DNA of 64,000 bases from Gammaproteobacteria bacterium (GTDB lineage: Bacteria; Pseudomonadota; Gammaproteobacteria; Ga0077536). Both the position numbers and the translations under genes were made by a program. The notes under the pieces were generated by a model. That model saw only the letters and a list, made by a program, of their open reading frames with translations. It searched no databases and had not been told where the DNA came from. Below, in pieces: positions 17,134-25,992 of this stretch. The stretch covers positions 310,001-374,000 of the forward strand of contig JACKNG010000004.1 in NCBI GenBank assembly GCA_024235015.1, read 5' to 3'. The stretch's first letter is position 1. The number at the start of each line of letters is the position of its first letter.

Positions 17134-18216
17134 TCACGGTGTCGCGCCGTGGCGGGCGAGCGCCCAGGCGACGTGCTCGCGGACCAGCGGCGAGGGATGT
17201 TCGCGCCGCGCCACGAGCGCGGCGATCACCGCCGGCTCGCGCGGCGCGTTGCCGAGGGCGACGGCGAGGTTGCGCAACCATTGATCGTGCGAGACGCGGC
17301 GCAGGGCAGAGCCCTCGGTGAGCCGCTCGAAGGCCGCGGCATCGAGCGCGAAGAGTTCGACCAGGCGGCGCCCGTCGAGGCCGTGGCGCGGGGCGAAGTC
17401 GGCTTCCGCGCTCGGCCGGGCATAGCGGTTCCACGGGCACACCAGCTGGCAGTCGTCGCAGCCGAATACGCGGTTGCCGATGAGCGGGCGCAAGGCGAGC
17501 GGGATCGGATCGCGCGACTCGATGGTGAGGTAGCTGATGCAGCGTCGCGCGTCGAGCCGGTAAGGGGCGACGATGGCGGCGGTGGGACAGACGTCGAGGC
17601 AGCGCGTGCAACTGCCGCAGTGCTCGGTGGCCTCGACGGCGCTCGCCGGCAGGTCGAGATCGGTGTAGATCTCGCCGAGGAAGAACAGCGAACCGGCGTG
17701 GCGATCGATGAGGCAGGTGTGCTTGCCAATCCAGCCGAGCCCGGCATTGCGCGCGAGCGCGCGCTCGAGCACCGGCGCGCTGTCGCAGAAGGCGCGGTAG
17801 CCGTAGGGGCCGATGCGCTCGGCGAGGCGCGCGGCGAGGCGGCGCAGGCGCCCGCGCAGGGTCTTGTGGTAATCACGCCCCAGGGCATAGCGCGCGACGT
17901 AGGCGGTGGCGGGCTCGTCGAGGCGGGCCATGGCCGCGGCCAGCGGCTCCGGCAGGTAGTCCATGCGCGCGCTGATCACGCTCAGCGTGCCGGGCACCAG
18001 CGCGGCCGGTTCGCGCCGCTTGTCGCCGTTGCGGGCGAGGTAGCCCATGCTGCCGTGGAAGCCGCGTGCCAGCCAGGCCTGCAGGTGGGCGTCGTCGGTG
18101 TCGAGATCGCATCGGGCGACGGCCACGGCACCGAAGCCGAGGTCGCGTCCCCAGTCTTCGAGCGCGGCGACGATGGCCGGCCCGTCGAGCGCGGCCGGCC
18201 GCGGCGCATCGCTCAT
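17134..18216 (-). CDS. queG: Epoxyqueuosine reductase
   Basis: Cobalamin- and Fe-S-dependent enzyme that reduces epoxyqueuosine in tRNA to queuosine, the last step of the pathway. At 360 residues it is full length. Two [4Fe-4S] clusters are evident: Cys200, 203, 206 and 210 (CGSCTRCLDVCP) and Cys253, 256 and 260 (CDDCQLVCPWN) with Cys226. FCDSAPVLER holds the catalytic aspartate (145), and GWIGKHTCLI is another signature. The C-terminus forms HEAT-like helices. Its ATG overlaps the stop of the ParA gene (ATGA). In many bacteria queG follows nnrE/tsaE; being coupled to parA and a CHAD gene is unusual. Confidence 0.94.
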   Translation of the reverse strand: MSDAPRPAALDGPAIVAALEDWGRDLGFGAVAVARCDLDTDDAHLQAWLARGFHGSMGYLARNGDKRREPAALVPGTLSVISARMDYLPEPLAAAMARLDEPATAYVARYALGRDYHKTLRGRLRRLAARLAERIGPYGYRAFCDSAPVLERALARNAGLGWIGKHTCLIDRHAGSLFFLGEIYTDLDLPASAVEATEHCGSCTRCLDVCPTAAIVAPYRLDARRCISYLTIESRDPIPLALRPLIGNRVFGCDDCQLVCPWNRYARPSAEADFAPRHGLDGRRLVELFALDAAAFERLTEGSALRRVSHDQWLRNLAVALGNAPREPAVIAALVARREHPSPLVREHVAWALARHGATP

Positions 18217-18971
18217 GGTGCGGGCGCGATGCCGAGGCGTTCGGCCAGCGCCTGCCACAGGGCGCGGAAGGCGCGGCCGCCGCTGCTGGCATCGGCGTAG
18301 ACGTTGACCGGCGCGCGGTGCTCACCCATCTGCTCGACCGCGCTGGCATAGGGGACGAAGCTGCGCAGTACCTCGGGGTGCTCGCGGGCGAAGGCGATGA
18401 TCAGCTCGCGGTGCAGGCGCTTGCGGCGATCGACCATGGAGAAGAACGGGAGCAGCTCGGCGCCGCCGTCGGTGTGGGTTTCGCGGAAGCGAACCAGCTG
18501 GTCGAAGGCGCGCAGCGACAGGTGCGTCGGGATCAACGGGACGAGCAGCACGTCGGCCATGTTGAACACGTTCTCGGACACCACCGACATGCTCGGCGCG
18601 CAGTCGAGGAAGACGAGATCGTAGTCGTCGGCGACCTCGGCGATGAGCTTGCCGAGGCGGCGGGTCGATTTCTTGTGGTCGCTGAGCTCGAGGTCCAGGT
18701 TGCGGTAGGAGAAATCGGCCGGTACCAGGTCGAGGCGGTCGAAGTCGGTGGCGCGGATGGCGCGGGCGAGGTTGCGCCGCTTGTCGATGAGTTCGGCGGC
18801 GCCGCCGGCCAGGCGCGGCTTGACGCGCAGGTAGAAGCTCGCCGCGCCCTGGGCGTCGAGATCCCACAACAGGGTGCGCTGGCCGGCCGCTGCCGCCAGC
18901 CAGGACAGGTTGACTGCCGCCGCGGTCTTGCCGACGCCGCCCTTGAGGTTGTAGGTGGCGATGACCTTCAT
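18213..18971 (-). CDS. Orphan ParA-family ATPase
   Basis: Deviant-Walker ATPase of 252 residues of the ParA/MinD group, whose ATP-bound dimers bind DNA or membrane and position plasmids, chromosomes or protein cargo. Walker A is KGGVGKT at 10-16 with signature Lys10 and Lys15; the DLDAQGAAS block and FLDCAPSMS (Walker B region) follow. It lacks the N-terminal HTH of plasmid ParA and no parB or centromere-like repeat is nearby, so it is of the small orphan kind. Its start overlaps the CHAD gene's stop and its stop overlaps queG's start, both as ATGA. It could position a CHAD-bound cargo. Confidence 0.87.
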   Translation of the reverse strand: MKVIATYNLKGGVGKTAAAVNLSWLAAAAGQRTLLWDLDAQGAASFYLRVKPRLAGGAAELIDKRRNLARAIRATDFDRLDLVPADFSYRNLDLELSDHKKSTRRLGKLIAEVADDYDLVFLDCAPSMSVVSENVFNMADVLLVPLIPTHLSLRAFDQLVRFRETHTDGGAELLPFFSMVDRRKRLHRELIIAFAREHPEVLRSFVPYASAVEQMGEHRAPVNVYADASSGGRAFRALWQALAERLGIAPAP

Positions 18972-20470
18972 CGACGATGGCGGCGGCTCAGGCGCTTGAC
19001 CACGCGTGCCGCGGCGTCGATGTCGGCGAGTGCCGCGACCAGCCTGGCGCTGCCGGGGGCCGCGAGATCGATGAGCGGTGACGGGCGCAGCTCGGCCAGC
19101 GCCGCTTCCAGCGTGGCGCGCAGGCGCGCGCTGCGCGCGACCCGGATCCACGCTTCCAGCAGCGCGGCGTGGGCGTGGCGGTCACACAGGGCGCCGGCGC
19201 ACGACTGCAGTCGCTTGAGGGGCTTGAGCAGGGCCTCGACATGCCGGCCAGGATACAGCGTGGCATAGGCATCGAGGAGGTAGCGCAGCTTCTTGGCATC
19301 CTTGCGCACGGCATGCAGGGTGGGATAGTCGAGGCTCGTGCCGCCGGCCGCACCGAGTCGCCGCCGCAGGCGGGCATAGCGTCGCGCCAGCGCCTGGTCG
19401 ACCGTGGCGCCGAGCCGGCGCGGGTCAGCCGCGTTGGCAGCATGCTCGATCCAGTCGGCCCAGCCCGCCTGGAAGGCCGCGTAGCGGGCGCCGTCGAGGA
19501 CGCGCACGAGCTGGTCGTGTTCGCGCGCGCGTTCGCGGTCGAGGGCCGCGGCGAGCTCGTCGTCGTCGCCGGCGTCGGTGAGCTGCAGGCACCACACGTC
19601 GAGATCACGCAGGCGGCTGGTCACGCTGCTCAGCCAGGCGAACTCGTGGCCGGGCCCGCCGGGCAGCGTCTTGCCGGCGAGCGCGCCGTGCAGGGTGCGC
19701 GCGCGGCGCAGCGCGACGCGGAAGTCGTGCAGGTGCTCGGTGTCGAGCCCGGCGCGGATGCCGGCCTCGTTGTCGCGCATCAGCGTGCGGTAGTGGTCGA
19801 GCTGCGCGGCCAGCGCGGCGACAGTGGTGGCGTCCGGCGTCGGCCGCGGCGGCGTGCGCCGGGGGAGTTCGGCCGCGCTCGGCGGCAGGACCGCGTCGAG
19901 CAGGGCGCCGACCGTGCCATCCAGCGCGGTGAGCGGCATCGCGGCCAGGCCGGCGGCGAGTCGCGCCGCCAGCTCCGCGCGGTAACCGCGGCGTGGCCAG
20001 GCGCTCAGGGTGACGGTGGCCGGCGCGTCGGGGCTGGTCGCGTCGACGTGGCTTGCAAACACGAGGTCGCCGAGCAGCTTGGCGTCGTCGTCGCGGCAGC
20101 CGAGGGTGATGCGTTCGAGCGCGCAGCTGCGCACGGCGACCAGGGTACGTGGCGCGAGGATCGCGGCGACCTGCTCGCGGGCGGCGCGGTCGGGCAGATC
20201 GGCGGCGGTCAGCGGCGCTTGCGCCATCGCCAGCGGTGGCGCGCACGGGCGGCCGTCGCAGTCGTGCAGCAGCAGGCTGCAGCCGAGCGGGCCTGCGTCG
20301 CACAGCAGGTAGAGGCCGGCGCGGCGCAGGCGGCGGTCGGCGCTGTCGAGCAGGGTACGCCGCGCGCGCTCAACCGTCGGCGTGGCGCCACACCCGGCTG
20401 CCGCGACGTGCGCTGCGAGGTCGGCGCAGGTGGCACCTGGCGCTGCCACGTAGTGTTGGGATCTCGGCAT
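18968..20470 (-). CDS. CHAD-domain protein with degenerate CYTH domain
   Basis: A 500-residue cytoplasmic protein. The CHAD domain (about 215-500), a helical polyphosphate-binding fold, shows HDFRVALRRAR at 248-258 and LHAVRKDAKKLRYLLD at 385-400, with the conserved His, Arg and Lys that hold polyphosphate. The N-terminal 190 residues resemble a CYTH (triphosphate tunnel) domain, with TLLDSADRRLRRAGLYL matching its second strand, but the metal-binding ExExK is not present, so triphosphatase activity is doubtful. It is the first gene of a coupled operon with an orphan ParA and queG. CHAD proteins of other bacteria localise to polyphosphate granules. Confidence 0.82.
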   Translation of the reverse strand: MPRSQHYVAAPGATCADLAAHVAAAGCGATPTVERARRTLLDSADRRLRRAGLYLLCDAGPLGCSLLLHDCDGRPCAPPLAMAQAPLTAADLPDRAAREQVAAILAPRTLVAVRSCALERITLGCRDDDAKLLGDLVFASHVDATSPDAPATVTLSAWPRRGYRAELAARLAAGLAAMPLTALDGTVGALLDAVLPPSAAELPRRTPPRPTPDATTVAALAAQLDHYRTLMRDNEAGIRAGLDTEHLHDFRVALRRARTLHGALAGKTLPGGPGHEFAWLSSVTSRLRDLDVWCLQLTDAGDDDELAAALDRERAREHDQLVRVLDGARYAAFQAGWADWIEHAANAADPRRLGATVDQALARRYARLRRRLGAAGGTSLDYPTLHAVRKDAKKLRYLLDAYATLYPGRHVEALLKPLKRLQSCAGALCDRHAHAALLEAWIRVARSARLRATLEAALAELRPSPLIDLAAPGSARLVAALADIDAAARVVKRLSRRHRR

Positions 20471-20615
20471 GCGGGTCCTGGCTCTGGCGTTGGGCGAGCG
20501 CCGGCAGGCGGGCCAAGCATAGCAAGAACGGGATCGCGGTGTGTTACCGTGACGGCCGTTTCCTGATCGGCGGCAGACGGCCGCCCCACCCACAGCGCGC
20601 AAGCGTCGGCAACGC

Positions 20616-21686
20616 ATGTTCGAATACGTCCGAGAGTGGTACGAACGTCATTTCTCCCATCCGCAGGCGGTCCTGCTCGTGGTCCTGCTGCTGGGTGCGT
20701 TCGTGGTGCTGTACTTCTTCGGCAAGATGCTCGCGCCGCTGCTCGCTTCGGTGGTCATCGCCTACCTGCTCGAAGCCTCGGTGCAGATGCTCGAACGCCG
20801 TGGCGTCGGGCGCATCCTGGCCGTGACTTTCGTCTTCTCGCTGTTCCTCGCCGTGCTCGCCTTCCTGGTCATCGGGCTCGCCCCGATCGTCTCGCGCCAG
20901 CTGGCGAACTTCGTGCAGGACCTGCCGCGCATGGTCTCCAACGGTCGCCAGGTCCTGCTGCGCCTGCCCGAGACCTATCCGAACTTCGTCAGCGCGACCC
21001 AGATCGATGCCCTCATCAACAGCGTACGCGGTGAGATCAGCGCCTTCGGGCAGAACATGCTGAGCCTGTCGCTGGCCTCGATCCCGGTCCTCGTCACCCT
21101 GCTCGTCTATCTCATCCTGGGCCCGGTGCTGGTGTTCTTCTTCCTCAAGGACAAGGCCGCCATCATCGCCTGGCTGACCGCCTTCCTGCCGCGCGAGCGC
21201 GGCGTGCTCACCGCGGTGTGGCGCGACGTCGACAACCAGATCGGCAACTACGTGCGTGGCAAGTTCTACGAGATCTTCATCGTCGGCGCGGTCACCTACA
21301 CGACCCTGGCGCTGTTCGGCATGGCCTATGCGCCACTGCTGGCGGTGCTGGTCGGGCTGTCGGTGATCGTGCCCTACATCGGCGCCGCGGTGGTCACGCT
21401 GCCGGTGGCGGTGGCGGCCTACATCCAGTTCGGCTGGGGCGATAGCTTCGTCTGGATCCTGGTCGCCTACGCCATCATCCAGGCGCTCGACGGCAACCTG
21501 CTGGTGCCGCTGCTGTTCTCCGATGTCGTCAACCTGCACCCGGTGGCGATCATCGCCGCGGTGCTGGTGTTCGGCGGGCTGTGGGGATTCTGGGGCGTGT
21601 TCTTCGCCATTCCTCTGGCAACCCTGGTCAAGTCGCTGCTCAAGGCCTGGCCGTCGCGGATGGCGCCACCGTTCGAGCCCGCCTGA
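20616..21686 (+). CDS. AI-2E/PerM family inner-membrane transporter
   Basis: Polytopic membrane protein of 356 residues in the AI-2 exporter/PerM family, which includes proposed autoinducer exporters and Na+(Li+)/H+ antiporters. I see about eight hydrophobic spans: two near the N-terminus (AVLLVVLLLGAFVVLYFF, SVVIAYLLEASV), one at FVFSLFLAVLAFLVIGLAP, then a soluble segment with helices (about 85-145), and a C-terminal bundle containing GPVLVFFFLKD, SVIVPYIGA and VPLLFSDVVNLHPVAIIAAVLVFG, the family signatures. The substrate cannot be assigned. It is divergent from the CHAD operon and convergent with the PIN-PhoH gene. Confidence 0.87.
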   Translation: MFEYVREWYERHFSHPQAVLLVVLLLGAFVVLYFFGKMLAPLLASVVIAYLLEASVQMLERRGVGRILAVTFVFSLFLAVLAFLVIGLAPIVSRQLANFVQDLPRMVSNGRQVLLRLPETYPNFVSATQIDALINSVRGEISAFGQNMLSLSLASIPVLVTLLVYLILGPVLVFFFLKDKAAIIAWLTAFLPRERGVLTAVWRDVDNQIGNYVRGKFYEIFIVGAVTYTTLALFGMAYAPLLAVLVGLSVIVPYIGAAVVTLPVAVAAYIQFGWGDSFVWILVAYAIIQALDGNLLVPLLFSDVVNLHPVAIIAAVLVFGGLWGFWGVFFAIPLATLVKSLLKAWPSRMAPPFEPA

Positions 21687-21701
21687 GCGGGCGGCCTCGA
21701 G

Positions 21702-23099
21702 TCACAGGTTCTGAGTCGCGTAGTCCGCCAGCCGCGAGCGCTCGCCGCGGGCGAGCAGCACGTGGCCACCGTGCGGCCAGCCGCGGAAGCGATCGACGAC
21801 GTAGGTGAGGCCGGAGGTGGTCTCGCTCAGGTAAGGCGTGTCGATCTGCGACACGTTGCCCAGGCAGACGAACTTCGAGCCCGGCCCGGCGCGGGTGATC
21901 AGGGTCTTCATCTGCTTGGCAGTGAGATTCTGGGCCTCGTCGATGATGACGAAGCGGTTGAGGAAGGTGCGCCCGCGCATGAAGTTGAGCGAGCGGATCT
22001 TGACCCGGTGCTGGAGCAGGTCGGCGCTCGCCGCACGGCCCCATTCGCCGCCCTCGCCCGGCTCCGCCAGCACTTCGAGGTTGTCCATCAGCGCGCCCAT
22101 CCAGGGTGTCATCTTCTCCTCCTCGGTGCCGGGCAGGAAGCCGATGTCCTCGCCCACCGGGATGGTCACCCGGGTGACGATGATCTCGCGGTAACGGCGC
22201 GTGTCCATGCACTGGGCGAGCCCCGCGGCCAGCGCGAGCAGGGTCTTGCCGGTGCCGGCGACGCCGACCAGGGTGACGAACTCGATGTCCGGGTCCATCA
22301 ACAAGTTGAGTGCGAAGCTCTGCTCGCGGTTGCGCGCGGTCACGCCCCACACCGCGTTGCGCGGGTGGCGGTAATCGCGCGCCTGGCGCAGCACCACCCG
22401 GCCGTCGCGTTCGCCCTCCACCATCAGCTCGAGCGTCTCGTCGGCGCCGACCGGCACGAACTCGTTGGGCAGGACCGGGGTCAGAACGTCGGCGGGGATG
22501 CCGTAGTAGGTGATGCCGGCGTCCTTCCAGCACTCCACCTGGTCGGCGCAGCGCGTCCAGAAATCGCCCGGCAGCTGGGTGACCCCGGAGTACATGAGGT
22601 CGATGTCGTCGAGGACCTTGTCGTTGTAGTAGTCCTCGGCGCTGATGCCGAGCACGCGCGCCTTGATGCGCAGGTTGATGTCCTTGGAGACCAGGATGAC
22701 CTCGCGACCGGCCAGCTCGGCGCGCAGCGCGAGGACGGTCTCGAGGATGTCGTTGTCGGCCGTGCGCCCCGCGATCAGGGGTACGTCGGGTGGGTTCAGC
22801 GGCCGTGTCTGCAGGAACAGGCGGCCGCTCGGCGTGGTCTTGGTGGGGCCGTTGACGTGATTCTCGATGACCAGCCCGGCGGCGATACCGGCGGCGTCGG
22901 CGTCGCCGATGGCGGCGTCGAGGAAGCGGCTCACCTGGCGCGCGTTACGCGCGACCTCGGACAGGCCCTTCTTGATGGCATCGAGCTCCTCCAGCACCGT
23001 CATCGGTACGAACAGGTCGTGTTCGGCGAAACGGTAGAGGGCCGTCGGGTCGTGGATGAGGACGTTGGTGTCGAGGACGTAGGTTCGCGGGGCGTCCAC
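21702..23099 (-). CDS. PIN-PhoH protein (PhoH2-type RNase/ATPase)
   Basis: A 465-residue fusion started by GTG. The N-terminal PIN nuclease domain (about 1-150) shows YVLDTNVLIHD with the first acidic residue and TADNDILETVLAL with later ones. The C-terminal PhoH ATPase has Walker A GVAGTGKT and Walker B FVIIDEAQN, with ITRAGPGSKFVCLGNVSQID as sensor region. PhoH2 proteins studied in mycobacteria are RNA helicase-nucleases. A second PhoH, YbeZ-like without PIN, lies at 54951-55931, so both architectures coexist. It precedes gcvR on the same strand, 73 bases apart. Confidence 0.92.
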   Translation of the reverse strand: MDAPRTYVLDTNVLIHDPTALYRFAEHDLFVPMTVLEELDAIKKGLSEVARNARQVSRFLDAAIGDADAAGIAAGLVIENHVNGPTKTTPSGRLFLQTRPLNPPDVPLIAGRTADNDILETVLALRAELAGREVILVSKDINLRIKARVLGISAEDYYNDKVLDDIDLMYSGVTQLPGDFWTRCADQVECWKDAGITYYGIPADVLTPVLPNEFVPVGADETLELMVEGERDGRVVLRQARDYRHPRNAVWGVTARNREQSFALNLLMDPDIEFVTLVGVAGTGKTLLALAAGLAQCMDTRRYREIIVTRVTIPVGEDIGFLPGTEEEKMTPWMGALMDNLEVLAEPGEGGEWGRAASADLLQHRVKIRSLNFMRGRTFLNRFVIIDEAQNLTAKQMKTLITRAGPGSKFVCLGNVSQIDTPYLSETTSGLTYVVDRFRGWPHGGHVLLARGERSRLADYATQNL

Positions 23100-23173
23100 C
23101 GGGTGCTCCTGGCAGGGAAGGGGCGTCGGGTGCCGTCGTGGGGCCGTCCGGGCCGCGCTTTTTCAGACGGTCC

Positions 23174-23740
23174 TTACTTGACCGGCTCCATGATGGCGTC
23201 GAGATTGAGCTGGTCGCAGAAATCCATGAACTCGCTGCGCATGGCGGCGATGGAGATGTCGGTCGGGATGCTGATGGTCATGTGCAGCGAGAACATCGGC
23301 GTGCCGGTATGCGCGGCGGCGTAGTTGCCGGTGTACATGTCCTCGATATTGATGTCGTGATGGGAGAAAAACTGGGCAATCTGGTGCACGATGCCGACCT
23401 GGTCGACGGCGATCACCTCGACGGCATAGGGCATCAGGTTGTGTGCCGGGGTCCGCGCCGCGGCCCGCTGGGCGACGATGCTGATGTCCAGCTCCTGCTC
23501 GAGCCGCGGCAGCATCGACTCGATCTTGGCCACGGCATCCCAGGTCCCGGACAGCAAGGCCATCATCATGAAGCGGTCGCCGAGCACCGACAGGCGGCTC
23601 TCGGCGATCGAGCAGCCGCATTCGCGGAAGGCCTTGACCAGGGGTTCGACGAGACCAGGGCGGTTCTCGCCCATGGCCGAGATGGCGACGAGGTTCTGCA
23701 TGCCGGTGGGCCTGGATCGGGTGACGGGGGTGCGGGACAT
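23174..23740 (-). CDS. gcvR: Glycine cleavage system repressor-type ACT protein
   Basis: Two-ACT-domain regulatory protein of the GcvR family. In enterics GcvR holds the activator GcvA in repressing form when glycine is low. First ACT: NLVAISAMGENRPGLVEPLVKA; second: VEVIAVDQVGIVHQIAQFF. From ATG 23740 it has 188 residues. However, a TATACT box lies at 23753-23758 on this strand; if it is the promoter, the ATG at 23701 (MQNLVAIS) would be the start, giving 175 residues. The position divergent from dapA matches many gammaproteobacteria. No gcvA is in the window, so the partner is unseen. Confidence 0.87.
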   Translation of the reverse strand: MSRTPVTRSRPTGMQNLVAISAMGENRPGLVEPLVKAFRECGCSIAESRLSVLGDRFMMMALLSGTWDAVAKIESMLPRLEQELDISIVAQRAAARTPAHNLMPYAVEVIAVDQVGIVHQIAQFFSHHDINIEDMYTGNYAAAHTGTPMFSLHMTISIPTDISIAAMRSEFMDFCDQLNLDAIMEPVK

Positions 23741-23871
23741 GGTAGGGGCGCGAGTATAACGCGAGTGGGCGTCCGGTGCGGGCACTCCGGAGCGGGCCGA
23801 CGAGGCTCGGTCGCCTTGTTCTGGTCAAAGTCAGCGGCTACCATGGCCGGTTGTTCCAAGGGGAATTAAAC

Positions 23872-24765
23872 ATGGTCTCGCTACGAGGCAGCATTGTCGC
23901 CATCGTCACGCCGATGGCCGCGGGTGTGGCGCCGGAAACGGCACTCGACGAGGCCGCGCTGACCCGCCTCGTGGAGTTCCACGTCGAGGCCGGCACGGAT
24001 GGCATCGTCGCCGTCGGTACCACCGGCGAATCGGCGACGTTGACGGAACAAGAGCACGTCCGCACCATCCAATGCATCGTCCGGGCCGCTGCGGGACGCA
24101 TTCCGGTCATCGCCGGGACCGGCGCCAATTCCACGCACGAGGCCATCCGCCTGACCCGCGAGGCCCAGGAACTCGGCGCCGATGCCTGCCTGCTGGTGAC
24201 GCCCTACTACAACAAGCCGACCCAGGAAGGGCTCTACCTGCACCACAAGGCCGTCGCGGAGGCAGTCGACATTCCCCAGATCCTGTACAACGTGCCGGGC
24301 CGTACGGCCTGCGACATGCTGCCGGAGACGGTGGTGCGCCTGGCCGTCGTGCCCAACATCGTCGGTATCAAGGAGGCCACCGGCGACGTCGCCCGTGTGG
24401 CCGCCATCCGCGCCGGCGCAGGCGCCGATTTCGTGTTGCTCAGCGGCGACGACGAGACGGCCTGTGATTTCATGCTCGCCGGTGGGCAGGGTGTGATCTC
24501 GGTGACTGCCAACGTCGCGCCACGCAAGATGCACGAGCTGTGCGTGGCGGCGCTGGCCGGCGACGAGACGCGCGCGCGCGCGCTCGACGCCGAACTCCAA
24601 CCCCTGCACCGTGACCTGTTCGCCGAGGCGAACCCCATCCCGGTGAAATGGGCGGTGGCGCAGATGGGACTCATCGACGCCGGCATCCGCCTTCCATTGA
24701 CCTGGCTCGCGTCGCAACACGAGCCGAAAGTGCGCGCCGCCATGCGCCACGCCGGCATCGAATGA
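23872..24765 (+). CDS. dapA: 4-hydroxy-tetrahydrodipicolinate synthase
   Basis: Condenses aspartate semialdehyde with pyruvate, the first committed step to lysine and diaminopimelate. The 297 residues are full length. Seen: GTTGES at 49-54, YNVPGRT with Tyr139, and Schiff-base Lys167 in GIKEATGD, as in class I aldolases of this family. An AAGGGGAA ribosome site precedes ATG 23872. It is divergent from gcvR and followed 48 bases on by bamC, the standard pairing. A weak candidate promoter (TTGTTC, 17 bases, TACCAT) lies about 35-60 bases upstream. Confidence 0.96.
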   Translation: MVSLRGSIVAIVTPMAAGVAPETALDEAALTRLVEFHVEAGTDGIVAVGTTGESATLTEQEHVRTIQCIVRAAAGRIPVIAGTGANSTHEAIRLTREAQELGADACLLVTPYYNKPTQEGLYLHHKAVAEAVDIPQILYNVPGRTACDMLPETVVRLAVVPNIVGIKEATGDVARVAAIRAGAGADFVLLSGDDETACDFMLAGGQGVISVTANVAPRKMHELCVAALAGDETRARALDAELQPLHRDLFAEANPIPVKWAVAQMGLIDAGIRLPLTWLASQHEPKVRAAMRHAGIE

Positions 24766-24813
24766 CCGGCGTGAGCGCCTGCTGACGGCGGCGCGCCGCC
24801 AGGAGGATACAAC

Positions 24814-25962
24814 TTGAATTCCAGAGCCACGCTTGCCGCTGCGCTGCTTTGCGCGCTCGCGTTGAACGGGTGCAGCAAGATCGTGCCGAAGCTCGACGAA
24901 GTCGTTCCCGACAATCGCAAGGATTACCAGAAAGCGCGTTCCCTGCCCGATCTCGAGGTTCCCCCCGACCTCAGTACCGAGGCCATCCAGGATCGCATGG
25001 CGATCCCCGACGGCGGTGAAACCGCGCGCTACTCGACCTTCCAGGAGCGCCGCGCCGACCGCCAGCGTGCCGCCGACCTCGAAAAGGCCCAGACGTCGGC
25101 CATCCGCGTGCTCGAGAACGAGCACGTACTCGCCGTCGAAGGCGCCGCGGTGCAGGTGTGGCCGCGGCTCGAGGCCTTCTGGCAGGCGCAGGGCTACGAC
25201 CTCGAACTCGACGATGTCGAGCTCGGCATCATCGAGACCGGCTGGAACGAGGACAAGGCGGAGCTGACCCGCGACAAGTTCAAGGTCTTCGCCGAGGCCG
25301 GCGAGCAGCCCGGCACGACCCTGCTCTACATCTCGCACGAGGGCCAGGAGCTCGCGCCCCAGGGCGAGGAGCTGGTGTGGTCGCGGCGCCCGCGCAACGT
25401 CGAACTCGAGCGCGCCATGGTCGAACGCCTCGAAGCCGAACTCGGCGGCGCCGCGGTGGCGAGCGCACCCAGTGCGCCGAGCGTCGCGGCGAGCACCGAC
25501 GAAGCGCCCGCGGCGGCCGCCGCGACGCCGGCCGCGACGGTCGACGACGGCAGCATCGGCGCGCCGGTCCCGGCCACCGGCGAACCGCGCCATGCCGAGA
25601 TCGTCAGCGTCGGTGATGGCAAGTACTACCTCACTCTGGCCGATGGCTTTTCCGGCGCCTGGAAGGCCACCGGGCGCGCCCTCGAACAGGTCGGCGTCGC
25701 GGTCAAGGATTCCGACAAGGGCCGCGGTATCTACTACGTCGAGGTGGCCACGGCCGGTGGCCAGGGCGACGATGGCGGTGTGTGGGGCAAGCTCAAGTTC
25801 TGGGACAAGGGCGATGCCGCCGAGTACCAGGTCAGTCTCACCGGAGTCGGCGAGAAGACCGAAGTGGTGGTGCTGGATCGCGACGGGCGCTGGGAAACCG
25901 GCGACGACGCCAGCGCGCTGCTCAACAAGCTGCAGGATGCGCTGAACAGCGGACGTATCTGA
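24814..25962 (+). CDS. bamC: Outer membrane assembly lipoprotein BamC
   Basis: Lipoprotein of the BAM complex that inserts beta-barrel proteins into the outer membrane. It starts at a TTG seven bases after a strong AGGAGG. The signal peptide ends with lipobox LNGC, Cys20 being lipidated. The unstructured N-terminal segment contains SKIVPKLDEVVPDNRKDYQKARSLP, the BamD-binding part typical of BamC, here with LPDLEVPPDL. Two helix-grip domains follow, joined by an Ala/Pro linker at about 212-245 that is longer than usual; the total of 382 residues is somewhat above the E. coli protein. It is in an operon with dapA. Confidence 0.9.
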   Translation: MNSRATLAAALLCALALNGCSKIVPKLDEVVPDNRKDYQKARSLPDLEVPPDLSTEAIQDRMAIPDGGETARYSTFQERRADRQRAADLEKAQTSAIRVLENEHVLAVEGAAVQVWPRLEAFWQAQGYDLELDDVELGIIETGWNEDKAELTRDKFKVFAEAGEQPGTTLLYISHEGQELAPQGEELVWSRRPRNVELERAMVERLEAELGGAAVASAPSAPSVAASTDEAPAAAAATPAATVDDGSIGAPVPATGEPRHAEIVSVGDGKYYLTLADGFSGAWKATGRALEQVGVAVKDSDKGRGIYYVEVATAGGQGDDGGVWGKLKFWDKGDAAEYQVSLTGVGEKTEVVVLDRDGRWETGDDASALLNKLQDALNSGRI

Positions 25963-25992
25963 TCACCGGCCGGCAGGCGACGGCCGCGACCG

